Assembly (NCBI GenBank): GCA_027924645.1
Contig: BSBN01000829.1
Coordinates: 3,968,001 to 4,032,000, forward strand
Direction: 5' to 3'
Length of the DNA stretch: 64,000 nucleotides
Origin: Cunninghamia lanceolata
Lineage: Eukaryota; Streptophyta; Pinopsida; Cupressales; Cupressaceae
Part shown: in pieces, positions 24,264 to 36,788 of the stretch
How positions within the stretch are numbered: the stretch's first letter is position 1
Layout: every line of letters begins with the position of its first letter
Notes under the pieces: model-generated
Database searches by the model: none
What the model was told of the DNA's origin: nothing
What the model saw: only the letters and a program-made list of their open reading frames with translations
Program-made: the position numbers and the translations under genes

Positions 24264-25250
24264 GAGTCTTAAGTGGCCACTTTTTTTCTGAAATTAGGAA
24301 ATACTAACCTTGGATGAGAAATTGAGCATAGTTACACTCAAAATTTGAAGATGCAATAAAAACAATGTTCGTAGTGCTCCAAGTCTACTTTCTAAACTAC
24401 TAATTTTTTTTTTAAATGGTATAGATTAAGGGGTTCAAAAAAGGGAGCCACAGAAATTGGTGTTGTTTCTATCAAAAAAACATAACATAGCATGTTTTGT
24501 GGCTCCCTCAAAAGGTTAACTTTTTTTTGGTATTTTTAAAATCGCTTCGGTGAGAAATTAGCTAACAACATGTAGTTTATGCTCGATCTTTCTGATAATT
24601 TTTTAATGAATATTTGGTTTTTTACTAATTTTCAAAGTGGAAACATCCTAAAAAATAGAATTTTGGCCATGCTACCCCTGTAAATTTTGAAAACTAATTG
24701 ATTTTTTTTTAATATGTGTAGAATGGAGTCTAGTTTATAAAAATGTAATTTTTTTGAAATTTCAATGAACGGTTAATTTATAATGAAAAAAGACCAAACA
24801 CTAGTTTTTGCCCAAAAATGGACACACAAACAAAAGAAATTAAAGATGGAAGGCATAACATTGTCAAAATGTGAAAAAAGTTATATCATTTAATAGCTAA
24901 GAGAAAGCCTAACATTACCGAGGTGTTTGATTTCTTTGACCCTGAAACACGTGCAAATCTAAGGCTTAGCATGAACAAAATTATGTGAAATCTTGTAGAA
25001 TATGCAAAAACACATCTTTGGATGTTGGGAAGGCACTCCAAGTGTTTGCAAATCCAAAGCCTAAGGCTTGGGATTCCCAAAGCAAAATATAATGTGCTTG
25101 CATTATAACGTGCTCGCGTTATGTTTTGTTTTGCATTTTTTCTCTTTTTGCAAAAGTTTGCTTGATGTTTGTCAAGTTTGACATAACGAGAGTGTGTTAT
25201 AACATGCTCGTGTTATGTCTCCCTTGGAATATTTTATGTTCAAGGTTATT
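24264..25250. other. T left arm, no gene recognised
   Basis: AT-rich, without a convincing coding frame. It contains a short inverted pair GGGAGCCACA (24443-24452) and TGTGGCTCCC (24499-24508). Near 24940-25080 'caaatctaaggctta' and 'caaatccaaagcctaaggctt' form a loose repeat. Confidence 0.5.
25088..25220. repeat. T left subterminal palindromic motifs
   Basis: Two copies of a dyad of the form GCTTGCATTATAACGTGCTCGCGTTATG (about 25095-25123) and CATAACGAGAGTGTGTTATAACATGCTCGTGTTATG (about 25182-25219). The same motif recurs at 49495-49672 near the other end of T. Confidence 0.65.
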
Positions 25251-25251
25251 A

Positions 25252-25500
25252 AGTATGTATGTATGTATGTATGTATGTATGTATTGATGTATGTATGCAT
25301 GCTTATATGTATGTATGTATACTTATATGTATGTATGTATGTATGTATGTATATATGTATGCTTGTATGTATGTATGTATGCATGCTTGTATGTATGTAT
25401 ATATGTATGCCTGTTTGTATGTATGTATGTATGTGTGTATTCCTGTATGTATGTATGTATGTATGCATGTATGCTTGTATGTATGTATGTATGTATGTAA
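25252..25500. repeat. (GTAT)n microsatellite
   Basis: About 250 bp of GTAT units with interspersed GCATGCTT and CTT variants. The Tyr/Cys/Met-rich and His/Thr-rich open frames over it are translation artefacts. Confidence 0.97.
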
Positions 25501-26405
25501 GGGTTTTGGGTTTAGGGTATATAAGGACTTGACCCCGTAGAGTTTTTAGAGTTGAGGGTTGAGGTTTTTGGGTTTAGGGTTTAAGGTATATGGTTGAGGG
25601 ATTAGGGATTAAGTAATAGGTAGAGGGTAGAGGGTAGAGGGTTGAGGGTTACAATTGAGGGATAATATTCAGCTTGTTGAGTGTATAAGATTAATTGTGT
25701 AAGGTATGGGGATTAGGGTTTATGATGGATTGAGGGTATATAAGGCATAGGGTGACTTGGGTTGAGAGTGTATGGATTAGGTTTTAATTATAGGGTTGAG
25801 GCACAATATTCAGGGTTTAGGGTATAAGGGTGAGGTTATAGGATATAGCGATGAGGGTTTGTGGGTGTAGGTTTCAGAGTTTAAGGTATAGGATTGAGGA
25901 TTGAGGGATTAGGGCTTAAGTATATGGTGTAGGGTATAGGGTAGAGGGTTGAGAGTTTACAATTGAGGGATAATGTTCAAGATTGAGTGTCTAAGATATA
26001 GGGTTTAGGGTTTAAGGTTGAGGATCTAAGGCATATGGATGAGGGTTGAGGATTTAGGGCATAAGTATAGGGTTGAGGGTATAGGGTATAGGGTAGAAGT
26101 TTGAAGGTTCAGGGATAATGTTCAAGGTTGAGTGTCCAAGGTTAAGTGTATAGGGTTTAAGGGTATCTAGGGGTTGAGAGCTTAGGGTTTAAGGTATAGT
26201 GTCGAGGGTAGAGGGTTTAGGGATAGGGTTTAGGGTTTAAGGTTTAAGGGTTGAGGGTTGAGGCTTGAGGGACAGGGTTTAGGATTTAGGGTTAAGGGAT
26301 TAGGGTTTAAGGTATAGTGTCGAGGGTTGAGGGTTTAGGGATAGGTTTTATGATTTAAGGTTTAAGGGTTGAGGGTTTGAGGCTTTAGGCATAGGGTTTA
26401 GGATT
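25501..26405 (+). repeat. Degenerate telomere-like (TTTAGGG) array 1
   Basis: Dense TTTAGGG-related 7-mers (GTTTAGG, GGTTGAG, ATTAGGG, GTATAGG, GTTTAAG) on the plus strand. Longer recurring phrases such as 'tatagtgtcgagggt(t)gagggtttagggatagggttta' occur here and in the other arrays. It is too diverged and too internal to be a functional telomere. Confidence 0.9.
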
Positions 26406-26636
26406 AAGTGAGAGATTAGATGGCTAAGGATGGATGGACAAGTAGACAAGGAGTGACTGAGAGATGTAGAGAGGGGAGAGGTAAAGAGGTGAGGGGGAGA
26501 CAAAGGTGAGATAGAATAAAATGAGAGAGTGAAGTTGACAAATTGAGGGAAAGATGTTTAAGCAGGAGGGAGAGAGGTGGAGAGGAAGGGAAATATCTAG
26601 AGGTCCCCAAGAGATATACAAGTGAGAGACCTACAA
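26406..26636. repeat. GA-rich block, copy 1 of a higher-order unit
   Basis: Purine-rich block (GAGAGATTAGATGG ... AGTGAGAGACCTACAA) that recurs at about 27411-27663 with small changes. It separates stretches of telomere-like array, so array plus GA-rich block is duplicated as a unit of about 1 kb. Confidence 0.8.
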
Positions 26637-27057
26637 TGTGAGGCCTAGCTAGTACTGCACTTGAGACCATGATACGATACTATTTATGATTGTCTATTAA
26701 ATTGATGTGTGTGACTGGACATTATGATATAATTAAACTCTTTGGGAAATTATGTTTGGACCATATGCTTTTTATTCTAATGAGTTGCTATTGGATAATT
26801 AATTGTGTGGGAAAAGAAAGTATTGAATGAATTTAATGATTTTTTGATAGTCTTTAAATAAAATAAATTATATTATTTGAATTATCCCACACAATTAATT
26901 ATCCAACAACAACTCATTAGAATAAAAAGCCTACAATCCAAACATAATTTCCAAAAGAGTTTAATTATATCATAATGTCCAATCACACACATCAAAATAG
27001 ACAATTATAAATAGTATCATATCATGGTCTCAAGTGCAGTACTAGCTAGGCCTCACA
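26637..27057. mobile_element. 421-bp foldback (MITE-like) element
   Basis: Arms 26637-26812 and 26885-27057 are near-perfect inverted copies, starting TGTGAGGCCTAGCTAGTACT and ending with its complement. They are joined by a 72-bp AT-rich loop. There is no coding capacity. The tandem copy of the flanking block at 27650-27675 lacks it (GACCTACAACCTAGGG) and serves as an empty site. Target duplication is unclear (TA, TAC/TAA or ACAA/AAAA). Confidence 0.85.
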
Positions 27058-27675
27058 TAAAATCTAGGGAGAGAGGGGTGATAGAGATAGGGGAGAGAAG
27101 GGGGTGAGGTAGATAGGGGAGGAGAGGGGTGGATAAGGGTCAAGGGTTTAAGGCTTTAGGGTTTGAGGGTCAAGGGTTTAGGGTTTAAGGGTTGAGGGAT
27201 TAGGGTTTAAGGTATAGTGTCGAGGGTTGAGGGTTTAGGGATAGGGTTTAGGATTTAAAGTTTAAGGGTTGAGGGTTGAGGGTTTAGGCTTTAGGAATAG
27301 GGTTTAGGGTTTAGGTTCAAGGGATTAGGGTTTAGGTATAGGGTTTAGGATTTAAGGTTTAAGGGTTGAGGGTTGAGGCTTTAGGGATAGGGTTTAAGGT
27401 TTAGGGTGAGGTGAGAGACCAAGATGGATAAGGATGGATGGAGAGGCAGACAAGGAGTGACTGAGAGATGTAGAGAGGGGATAGGTAGAGAGGTGAGGGG
27501 GAGACAGAGGTGAGAGACAGAGAGATGAGGGGAGAGATAGAAGAAAATGAGAGAGTGAAGTTGACAACTTGAGGGAAAAATGGGTAAGGAGGAGGGAGAG
27601 AGGTGGAGAGGAAGGGAAATATCTAGACAACCATAAGAGATATACAAGTGAGAGACCTACAACCTAGGGAGAGAG
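27058..27675 (+). repeat. GA-rich block and telomere-like array 2, second higher-order copy
   Basis: 'CTAGGGAGAGAGGGGTGATAGA...GGATAAGGGTCAAGGG' (27063-27150), then TTTAGGG-like repeats to about 27410, then the second copy of the GA-rich block (to about 27670). The 27069 start segment recurs right of element E at 34763 and again at about 35090. Confidence 0.85.
27671..27675. repeat. Target-site duplication of E, left copy
   Basis: GAGAG on the left and GAGAG at 34763-34767 flank E exactly. Confidence 0.9.
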
Positions 27676-28968
27676 TGTTGGATCTAGGGCATACAACTGA
27701 GAGGGGGGGGGTGAATCAGTTGTATAAAACTTCTTCTTCTTTCAAACACTTGATTCTTTGTTGTTAGTTAGCAGCATATCAAGTAATCATTCATGAAAGC
27801 ATAATACATAAACACAAGACCAGATAAGCATCAACACATTGAACACCAAGATTTTGACGTGGAAAACCCGGTTAAGGGAAAAACCACGGGGTGATTAACC
27901 CAAGAATTATTCTCTGTTAGAAGAATAAAGAAAAATGAATGGCACATGCCAATAAGGGCTCACTGCCCGAGCACACTGCTCACAAAGAGGCCCACTGCCT
28001 ACAAGGAGACACACTGTCTACAAAGTGATAAAAATCACAGTCTTGAACTAGAGAATGACATCTCAACCATGTTCGGATCAGTTCCAATTAAGCCCAGAAA
28101 TCTCTGCTTTGCCTTTCGCACGTTTCTTCGCTACGCTACACCCATCCACACACCACGCTTTGAAATGAACTCACAACCTGTTATTTATACAAGACATCGA
28201 CTTAGGAACAAACATCTAAGTCGGCAAACAACCATAGGAGTATCCACAAGATGAATAATACATCCGGTCGGCCATCACAAGAACATTCGCAGGATGAACA
28301 ACTCATCCGGTCGGCTAAACAGAGCAAGGACTTCATCCGGAAGAATAACTTCAATTCCGGGCTCTACCATCAATGCAGACCAACAACACAACCTAAACAT
28401 GATCCAAGAACCTTCACAAGCCTGTCTGAATGTCCGGATACATCCGCACTTCCTCTACTTACTGGGATCTCTTGTCTTCCTCATCTGGAACTTCAAGAAC
28501 ACAATCTGTCGCCACTGTCATAATGCAAGGGGTACTTCCGGACCTCCAAATCATACACAAATCAGGATGACATATCACAAGGACATCCCAAACACTCCGT
28601 CCAATCCGCAGATTAGGATAATACAATTCCGGACCTCACCGAACCTTTTGTGATCCTCTGTCACCTCTGGATACTTGCCGGAACCGGTTCTATACCAACA
28701 GCCACAACTCCTTCAGATCTTCATGCAGACTTCTGAAATCTTAACTGAAGCATCTCAAGACTCATATCTACTAACCCTTTAATCCGCATCCTCTGGTTCT
28801 CATCCTATACAGTACATTTGCCTTCTTCTCATCACTATTCTTCACTGTTCCTGACTGAGGCTAATTTTCTCAATATCCTCAGCACACAGCTCATCAAATC
28901 CTTCTTGTTAATGCAATATGAGTATGTTGACATCAATGACAACACTGGCTCACCTCATACCTGCAACA
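27676..28968 (-). repeat. E left LTR (3' LTR)
   Basis: 1,293 bp, TGTTGGATCTAGG...CTGCAACA. It contains the GACGTGGAAAACCC segment shared by plant copia LTRs. Confidence 0.95.
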
Positions 28969-29190
28969 ATCTCCCCCTTTGTCATTGATGGCAACATATG
29001 ATGTGAAAAACCATTAAGACAAGAACTTCAACTTTTCATATGTCTTCTCTTCCTTTACTGCTCCCCCCTTTGATCATCAACCACTTGTTTTTCACATGTC
29101 TTCTCTCCCCCTTTGACATCAATGGTAAAGGGCTCATACTTGCAATTCTCATACATCAGAATCATACCAGCTGCTCCCCCTTAGTTGCAG
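28969..29190 (-). other. E multiple polypurine tracts
   Basis: Complement boxes of the AAAGGGGGAG type occur at about 28971-28981 (adjacent to the LTR, the working tract), 29059-29070, 29102-29113 and 29173-29182. Element F has the same set at 41045-41222. Confidence 0.8.
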
Positions 29191-29257
29191 CTCCCCATTA
29201 GTCTGGATCACAAGATATGACTGTGATAGCCACCGGACTGATGCACATCAGTGCATC

Positions 29258-32200
29258 TTAGTTCATCACCGGAGGGGCCATGACCCCTAACTTCTCCCGG
29301 AGATATTCAAAAGAGTCTTTGGGAAGAGGTTTTGTAAAGATATCTGCAATCTGATCCTTGGAGGGAACATACTCCAATATGACTTCTTCCTTGTTTACTT
29401 GTTCTCTCAAAAAGTGAAATTTAATAGATATGTGCTTAGTCTTAGAATGCAATACCGGATTCTTGGAGATATTAATTGCACTTGAATTATCACAGAAAAT
29501 TGTGATAGGCTTCTCATATTCAACTTTGATGTCTCTTAGCATCTGCTTCATCCATAAGATTTGAGTGCAACTACCTGCTGCTGCAATGTATTCTGCTTCA
29601 GTTGTAGACAGAGATATTGCATCTTGTTTCTTGCTTAGCCAAGAAACCAATCTCTTCCCCAAAAAGAATGCTCCACCACTAGTGCTCTTCCGGTCATCCA
29701 CATCTCCTGCCCAATCTGCATCTGTGTAAGCATGAAGAGAGAAGTCCGGATCTCTAGGGTACCATAGACCATACTCAACTGTTCCTTTCAAGTATCTAAA
29801 AATTCTTTTGATTGCCATAACATGAGATTCTCTAGGATCAGCCTGGAATCTTGCCACAAGACCAACAGCCTGCATTATATCTGGTCTAGTTTGAGTGAGA
29901 TACAACAATCCACCAATCATTGATCTATACTTTGTCTGATCTGCCTTTGGAGAATCATCATCTTTGCTTAACTTACATCCGGTTGCCATAGGAGTGTTCA
30001 TAGGCTTTGAGTCTTCCATACCAAATTTCTTTAACAATTCTTTCACATATTTGGTCTGAGAAATGAAGATCCCTTCTTTTGTTTGAGTAATTTGCAGACC
30101 CAAGAAGAAATTCATTTCACCAAGCATAGACATTTCAAACTCACTTTTCATCTAATTTGCAAAAGTTTTGCACATACTATCTCTTCCTCCAAAAATGATA
30201 TCATCCACAAACACTTCAACAATTAAAATATTTTCATGATCAATTTTGAAATATAAGTTACTGTCAGCAGTACCTTTGTTGAATCCAATCTGCACAAGAT
30301 GCTTATCCAACCTTTCATACCATGCTCTTGGGGCTTGCTTCAATCCATACAAAGCTTTCTTCAACTTGCAGACCATATCATTATTATCAGACAATTGAAA
30401 TCCATCCGGTTGTTCAATGTAGACTTCTTCTTCCAGATCACCATTTAGGAAGGCAGACTTGACATCCATCTGATATACCTTGAAGTCTTTGAAGGCAGCA
30501 AATGCAAGAAGTAATCTGACTGCTTCAATTCTTGCCACCGGAGCAAAAGTCTCTTCAAAGTCAATTCCTTCTATTTGAGAGTAGCCTTTGCAGACCAATC
30601 TAGCTTTGTTTCTGATTACTTCACCAGCTTCATTTAGTTTGTTCCGGAAGACCCACTTGGTTCCAATTACATTCCTGTCTCTAGGTCTGGGAACAAGATC
30701 CCAAGTATGATTTTTCTCAATTTGCATCAATTCATCTTCCATTGCTTTGGTCCAGTTTTCATCATTGCAGGCTTCATTTATTGTTTTAGGTTCAATTTTT
30801 GAAATCAGACAGCATTCATCCTAATTTTGAGCAATATTCCTTCTAGTTTGTACACCTTTGCTTCTGTCACCTATGATCTGATCTTCAGAGTGGTTCAGTC
30901 TTACATACCTTGGAATTTTGGGAGTATCCAGCACTGCTGTTTCTTGATCAGGCTCATTCAAACCTATCTCTTCTTCCTGATTTACCGGATCAGGCTGACT
31001 CTGTCTCACCGGAGAGGATTGAGGTCCTTGAACACTGTCTTGGTCATCTTCATCAAACTCATAAAATCTTGAAGGCTTCTCAATTCCTTCATCAACCTTT
31101 ACATTGGTGCTTTCTATCATCTTCCTCAATCTCTTATTGTAACACTGGTATGCTTTGCTTTGAGTGGAGTAACCCAAGAAAATTCCTTCATCACTTCTAG
31201 CATCAAACTTTCCTAGATCTTCATCTCTTTTAATATAACACTTGCTGCCAAATACTCTGAAATATTTCACAGTAGGAGTGATGCCAAACCAGAGTTCATA
31301 GGGGGTCTTACTGGTGTTATTTTTGATTTGAACTCGATTGAGAGTGTAGACTGCGGTGCTGATAGCTTCTTTCCAAAACATTTGAGGAACATTTGCTTCC
31401 AACATCATTGTCCTAGCAGCTTCCTGGATGGTCCGGTTCTTTCTCTCAACTACTCCATTCTGCTGTGGAGTCTTAGGAGCAGACAATTGTCTCCTTATAC
31501 CCTGTTTCTCACAAAAGTCAATGAATTCACCAGATGTAAATTCACCACCTCTATCAGACCTTAGACACTTTAGTTTCAATCCGGTTTGATTCTCCACCAT
31601 AGCTTTGAAGATTTTGAACTTCTCAAAAGCTTCTGATTTTTCTTTTAGAAAGGTAACCCACATCATCCGGGAATGATCATCAATTAACAACATGAAATAT
31701 CTATCACCCTGCAGACTCTTGATTCTTGTCGGACCACATAGATCAGTATGTACTAATTCCAACAATCCGGTAGAAGACTGATCTTTGCTTTTGAAAGAGA
31801 CTCTGCTTTGTTTACCTAGCTGACATTCTTTACACACACTATTTGTAGGTTTCATCAATTTTGGAAGATCTCTCACAGCCTGAGTATTCCTTATCTTGAT
31901 GATGTTATCAAAATTTACATGACACATTCTTCTATGCCATAACCAACTCTGATCAATTTGGACAAACAAACAACTTTTATTTGAACCAACCAGATGAAAG
32001 ATATTACCTTTTGTCTGAGTACCGGATGCAATTTCAGTTCCAGAGCTTGTAAAGATTCTGCATTTTCCATTCTTGAACCGGAGATCATAGCCTTTGTCCA
32101 CTAACTGACCAACACTGAGAAGATTGTGCTTCAATCCTTCAACATACAGTACATTTCCTGTTTTGCTCTTACCATCAAAGGAAATAGTTCCCCTACCTCT

Positions 32201-33412
32201 GATTCTGCCAGCAGAATTGTCACCAAACTTTACCATTCCTCCTTCATATCTTTCCAAATCTAAGAACTTATTCTTGTCACCAGTCATATGGTGAGAACAT
32301 CCACTATCAATAACCCAATCATCCTTTTTTTCCACTTGAGCAGCCAAGGCTTTTTCAACAACTTTGTGATTGACAGATTCAGAGCGTATTGAATCTTCTT
32401 CCTTGATGGCTATAAACACCCACTCATTTCCGGATTTGCTTCCTAGTTCTGATTCATCATCTGTTACTCCTTCATTGTCATCTTCTTCATGAACATAATA
32501 GCAATTCTTTTGAAACCTTTGTCTGTGAGTATTAGATCTTGCAGATCTCTCCGGACATCTTGAGGCAAAATGACCAATCTTATTGCAGTTGAAACACTTA
32601 AAGGGTAGTTTTCCTTCATACTTACCGGATCCTCTTGGCAATCTCTTTGCAATGAGGGCTTCAAGTTGAGCTGTTTCTGCTTCTTCTTCTTCCATGTCTC
32701 TTCTTGCTTGATCATACCATGACATTTTCCTTGATGAGTTTTCACCCGGATCGAATCTCTGTTTGCCTTTCACATAGGCACTGGCTTTGAAAGCAGATTC
32801 AGTCTTGGGAGGATCATCTCCAAACTCGGTCATTTCAAATGCAGCTAGTTTGCCAGCCAGTTGTTCTCTTGTGACAGTTGTGTGGGCTCTGAATTCATCA
32901 ATGGCAGCAACTTTGATTTTGTAGGCAGCAGGAAGGGATCTTAGGATTTTGTAGACAATCTCATTTTCATCTAAAGTTCCACCAGCATTTCTGATTCCAC
33001 ATACCAGCTCATTTACTCTTGGCATAAAGGTAGTGATGTTTTCATCATCTCTCATTTTCAATCTTTCAAATTTACCTTTCAGACTTTGCAACCTTGCACT
33101 TTTGACAAACTCATCTCCTTCATACAGAAGTTCCAGTTTAGTTAGGATCTCATATGCAGTTGGTAGGTCAATGACATTCGAGAGATCTGAGTCATTCAAT
33201 GCGCTTAGAAGAGCTTCCTTGGTCCGCAGATTGTTTTCAGCTTTTGTGATTTCATTCAAAGTTGTCAGACCACCTTGTGGAGGTACATATGGTTTTGAAA
33301 TCATAGCCAAGTATGCTTTTCCCATACATTCCAAGTGACACTTCATGCGACCTTTCCAGAGAGTGAAGTTGGTTCCATCGAACTTCGGACTATCCTTCTT
33401 GTATGACGACAT
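29258..33412 (-). pseudogene. E gag-pol polyprotein, two premature stops
   Basis: One frame of 1,385 codons from ATG 33412 (MSSYKKDSPKFDG, matched by MASYKDSLKFDG in element F) to TAA at 29258. Domains in order: gag; zinc knuckle CFNCNKIGHFASRC; protease DWVIDSGCSHHMT; LWHRRMCHVN of the integrase zinc region; integrase core HTDLCGPT, RSDRGGEF and PQQNGVVERKNRT; RT with [38 protein letters not shown] and catalytic [10 protein letters not shown]; RNase H with DADWAGD, STTEAEYIAA and DNSSAINISKN; and the end DIFTKPLPKD. The only lesions seen are TAG at 30821-30823 and 30152-30154. The second aligns with CAG in F, so a C-to-T change explains it. Only 43 bp separate primer site and start. Confidence 0.95.
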
Positions 33413-33455
33413 CCTGGATCTCCTCAAGCGGTTAAGCTCCTATCAGAGGAACTTA

Positions 33456-33467
33456 GCTCTGATACCA
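33456..33467 (-). other. E primer binding site (tRNA-iMet)
   Basis: The complement is TGGTATCAGAGC, an exact match to the common plant site, two bases (AT) from the 5' LTR. Confidence 0.95.
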
Positions 33468-33469
33468 AT

Positions 33470-34762
33470 TGTTGGATCTAGGGCATACAACTGAGAGGGG
33501 GGGGGTGAATCAGTTGTATAAAACTTCTTCTTCTTTCAAACACTTGATTCTTTGTTGTTAGTTAGCAGCATATCAAGTAATCATTCATGAAAGCATAATA
33601 CATAAACACAAGACCAGATAAGCATCAACACATTGAACACCAAGATTTTGACGTGGAAAACCTGGTTAAGGGAAAAACCACGGGGTGATTAACCCAAGAA
33701 TTATTCTCTGTTAGAATAATAAAGAAAAATGAATGGCACATGCCAATAAGGGCTCACTGCCCGAGCACACTGCTCACAAAGAGGCCCACTGCCTACAAGG
33801 AGACACACTGTCTACAAAGTGATAAAAATCACAGTCTTGAACTAGAGAATGACATCTCAACCATGTCCGAATCAGTTCCAATTAAGCCCAGAAATCTCTG
33901 CTCTGCCTTTCGCACGTTTCTTCGCTACGCTACACCCATCCACACACCACGCTTTGAAATGAACTCACAACCCGTTATTTATACAAGACATCGACTTAGG
34001 AACAAACATCTAAGTCGGCAAACAACCATAGGAGTATCCGCAAGATGAATAATACATCCGGTCGGCCATCACAAGAACATTCACAGGATGAACAACTCAT
34101 CCGGTCGGCTAAACAGAGCAAGGACTTCATCCGGAAGAATAACTTCAATTCCGGGCTCTACCATCAATGCGGACCAACAACACAACCTAAACATGATCCA
34201 AGAACCTTCACAAGCCTGTCTGAATGTCCGGATACATCCGCACTTCCTCTACTTACTGGGATCTCTTGTCTTCCTCATCCGGAACTTCAAGAACACAGTC
34301 TGTCGCCACTGTCATAATGCAAGGGGTACTTCCGGACCTCCAAATCATACACAAATCAGGATGACATATCACAAGGACATCCCAAACACTCCGTCCAATC
34401 CGCAGATTAGGATAATACAATTCCGGACCTCACCGGACCTTTTGTGATCCTCTGTCACCTCTGGATACTTGCCGGAACCGGTTCTATATCGACAGCCACA
34501 ACTCCTTCAGATCTTCATGCGGACCTCTGAAATCTTAACTAAAGCATCTCAAGACTCATATCTACTAACCCTTTAATCCGCATCCTCCGGTTCTCATCCT
34601 ACACAGTACATTTGCCTTCTTCTCATCACTGTTCTTCACTGTTCCTGACTGAGGCTAATTTTCTCAATATCCTCAGCACACAGCTCATCAAATCCTTCTT
34701 GTTAATGCAATATGAGTATGTTGACATCAATGACAACACTGGCTCACCTCATACTTGCAACA
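33470..34762 (-). repeat. E right LTR (5' LTR)
   Basis: 1,293 bp, same ends and same length as 27676-28968. Plus-strand open frames of 90-119 codons that appear in both LTRs are shadows. Confidence 0.95.
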
Positions 34763-35501
34763 GAGAGGGGTGATAGATAGGGGAGAGATGGGGGTCAGGC
34801 AGATAGGGGAGGAGGGGTGGATAAGGGTTGAGGGTTTAAGGGTTGAGGTATTAAGGGTTTAAGGGTTGAGGGATTAGGGTTTAGGGTTGAGGGATTAGGG
34901 TTTAAGGTATAGTGTTGAGGGTTTAGGATTTAAGGTTTAAGCATTGAGGGTTGAGGCTTTTGGGATAGGGTTTAGGGTTTAAGGATAAGTGATTACAGTT
35001 TCAAGTATAGTGTTGAGGGTTTAGGATTTAATGTTTAAGGGTTGAGGGTTGAGGCTTTAGGGATAAGTGAGAGACCTAGATGACTAAGGGTTGAGAGATA
35101 GGGAGAGATGGGGTGAGGAAGATAGGAGAGGAGACGGGTGGATAAGGGTTGATGGTTTAAAGCTTTAGGGTTGAGGGATTAAGGTTTACCATTGAGGGAT
35201 TACAGTTTAAGGTATAGTGTTGAGGATTGAGGGTTTAGGGATAGGGTTTAGGATTTAAGGTTTAAGGGTTGAGGGTTGAGGCTTTAGGGATAGGGTTTAG
35301 GGATAAGGGACTAGGGTTTAAGGTATAGTGTCTAGGGTTGAGGGTTTAGGATTTAATGTCTAAGGGTTGAGGGTTGAGGCTTTAGGGATAAGTTTTAGGG
35401 TTTAGGGATAAGGGATTATGATTTAAGATTTAGTGTCAAGGGTTGAGGGTTTAGGGATAGGGTTAAGGATTTAAAGTTTAAGGGTTGGGGGTTGAGGCTT
35501 T
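34763..35501 (+). repeat. Telomere-like array 3 with GA-rich segments
   Basis: Begins with the GAGAGGGGTGATAGATAGGGGAGAGATGGGGGT segment that also follows the foldback element. It continues as TTTAGGG-like repeats with phrases such as 'aaggtatagtgttgagggtttaggatttaaggtttaag'. Another GA-rich segment lies at about 35090-35150. Confidence 0.88.
35497..35501. repeat. Target-site duplication of F, left copy
   Basis: GCTTT on the left, GCTTT at 42417-42421 on the right. Joining the flanks restores an uninterrupted 'gttgaggctttagggat' phrase of the array. Confidence 0.92.
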
Positions 35502-36731
35502 TGTTGCAAGTATGGGCCTAACCGGTGTTGTCATTGATGTCAACATACTCCTGTTGCATTAATGATAAGGATTGAATGAGCTGCGAGCTGAGGATATTGA
35601 GAAAATTAGTCTCAATCAGGAACAGTGAAGAACAGTGATGACAGTAAGGCAAAAGTCCAAGATAGGATGAGGATCAGAAGATGTGGATTAAAGGGTTTGT
35701 AGATATGTGTTTTAAAATAGTTTAGTAGAGATTTCAGAGGTCTGCATGAAGATCTGAAGAAGTTATGGCAGTTCAAGTAAAACCGGTTCTGGTAGGTGCT
35801 CAGTGTTGACAGAGTGATATAGACAGGTCCGGTGAGATCCAAAAATACACTCTCCTATTCTACAGATTTGAGGGAGTGTTAAGGAGGTCTTTGTGGAGTG
35901 TTATCTAGATTGGTTCATGGTTTGGAGGTTCAGAAGCATGTATTCCTTTGTGACAGTAGTGACAGATTGTATTCTTGAGGTTCCGGATGAAGGAGAGATG
36001 GTTTTCAGTAAACAGATGAAGTGCAGATGTTCTTGGTGAGTCAGGATATTTTGTTAAGGTCTTTGGATTGTGCCCAACCTGTATTGGTGGTCCGCATTGG
36101 AGTTGGAGCCTGCAATTGAAGAATAATCTCCGGATGATGATGTTCTTCTTGAGACTAGCCGACCGGATGAGTTACACTTCTTGCTGATGTTCTTATAGAT
36201 GTTTGCCAACTTAGATGATCATTCCTAAGTTGATGCCTTGTATAAGTAAGGGGTTGCGAAGTCATTTCAAAGTTGTCCTTGTGGAGATGAGAGTGTGGTA
36301 GAAAGAAGGAGAGAGAAAGGCATAGCAGAAGTATTGGGCTTAAATGGAAGTGATTCAAGCATGATGAAGATGCTACTTTCCAGTTCAAGTAGGTGATACT
36401 TATTTATTTGTAGACAGTGTGTCTCTTGTAGGTAGTGAGCCTCTTTTGAGTAGTGTGCTTGGGCAGTGAGCCCTAATTGGCATGTGCCATTTGTTCTTTC
36501 TATTATTCTAACAGAGAATACAATCTTGGGTTAATCACCTCGTGGTTTTTCCCTTATCCGGGTTTTCCACGTCAAAATCTTGGTGTCTTATGTGTTGATG
36601 AGTTTCTGCTTTTGATTTAATTGCATTATGTTTCATGAATGATATACTGCTAATCACTAAGAAGATTTAAGTGTGGAAATTTTGGACAACTGATTCACCC
36701 ACCCTCTCAGTTGAATGCCCTAAGTCTAACA
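35502..36731 (+). repeat. F left LTR (5' LTR)
   Basis: 1,230 bp, TGTTGCAAGTATGG...AGTCTAACA. Confidence 0.94.
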
Positions 36732-36733
36732 AT

Positions 36734-36745
36734 TGGTATCAGAGC
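36734..36745 (+). other. F primer binding site (tRNA-iMet)
   Basis: TGGTATCAGAGC, exact, two bases after the LTR (ATT overlap). Confidence 0.95.
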
Positions 36746-36788
36746 CAAGTTACTCTAAAAGGAGCTTAACCGCTTGAGGAGATCCAGG

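Larger units (their letters stand above)
27676..34762 (-). mobile_element. Copia E, near-complete Sirevirus-like element
   Basis: A full-length Ty1/copia element on the minus strand, 7,087 bp. It has two 1,293-bp LTRs of identical length, a perfect tRNA-iMet primer site, one gag-pol frame interrupted by only two TAG codons, several polypurine tracts, and a GAGAG target duplication. By eye the LTRs differ at about 21 positions (about 1.6%), nearly all transitions and many at CCGG or CG, so it is the youngest insertion here. The run of repeated AAAGGGGGAG boxes before the 3' LTR is a feature described for the Sirevirus genus. Element F is a related copy in the opposite direction. Confidence 0.95.

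Noticed and set aside
25172..25540. Long Tyr/Cys/Met-rich and His/Thr-rich open frames
   Set aside because: They are translations of the (GTAT)n microsatellite on both strands.
26416..27647. Ser/Leu/Pro-rich open frames on the minus strand
   Set aside because: They repeat twice because the GA-rich block is duplicated. Their composition reflects the purine-rich repeat, and no domain is seen.
27946..28653. Plus-strand frames of 90-119 codons
   Set aside because: The same frames occur at 33740-34447 because both lie in the LTRs of E. They run antisense to the element.
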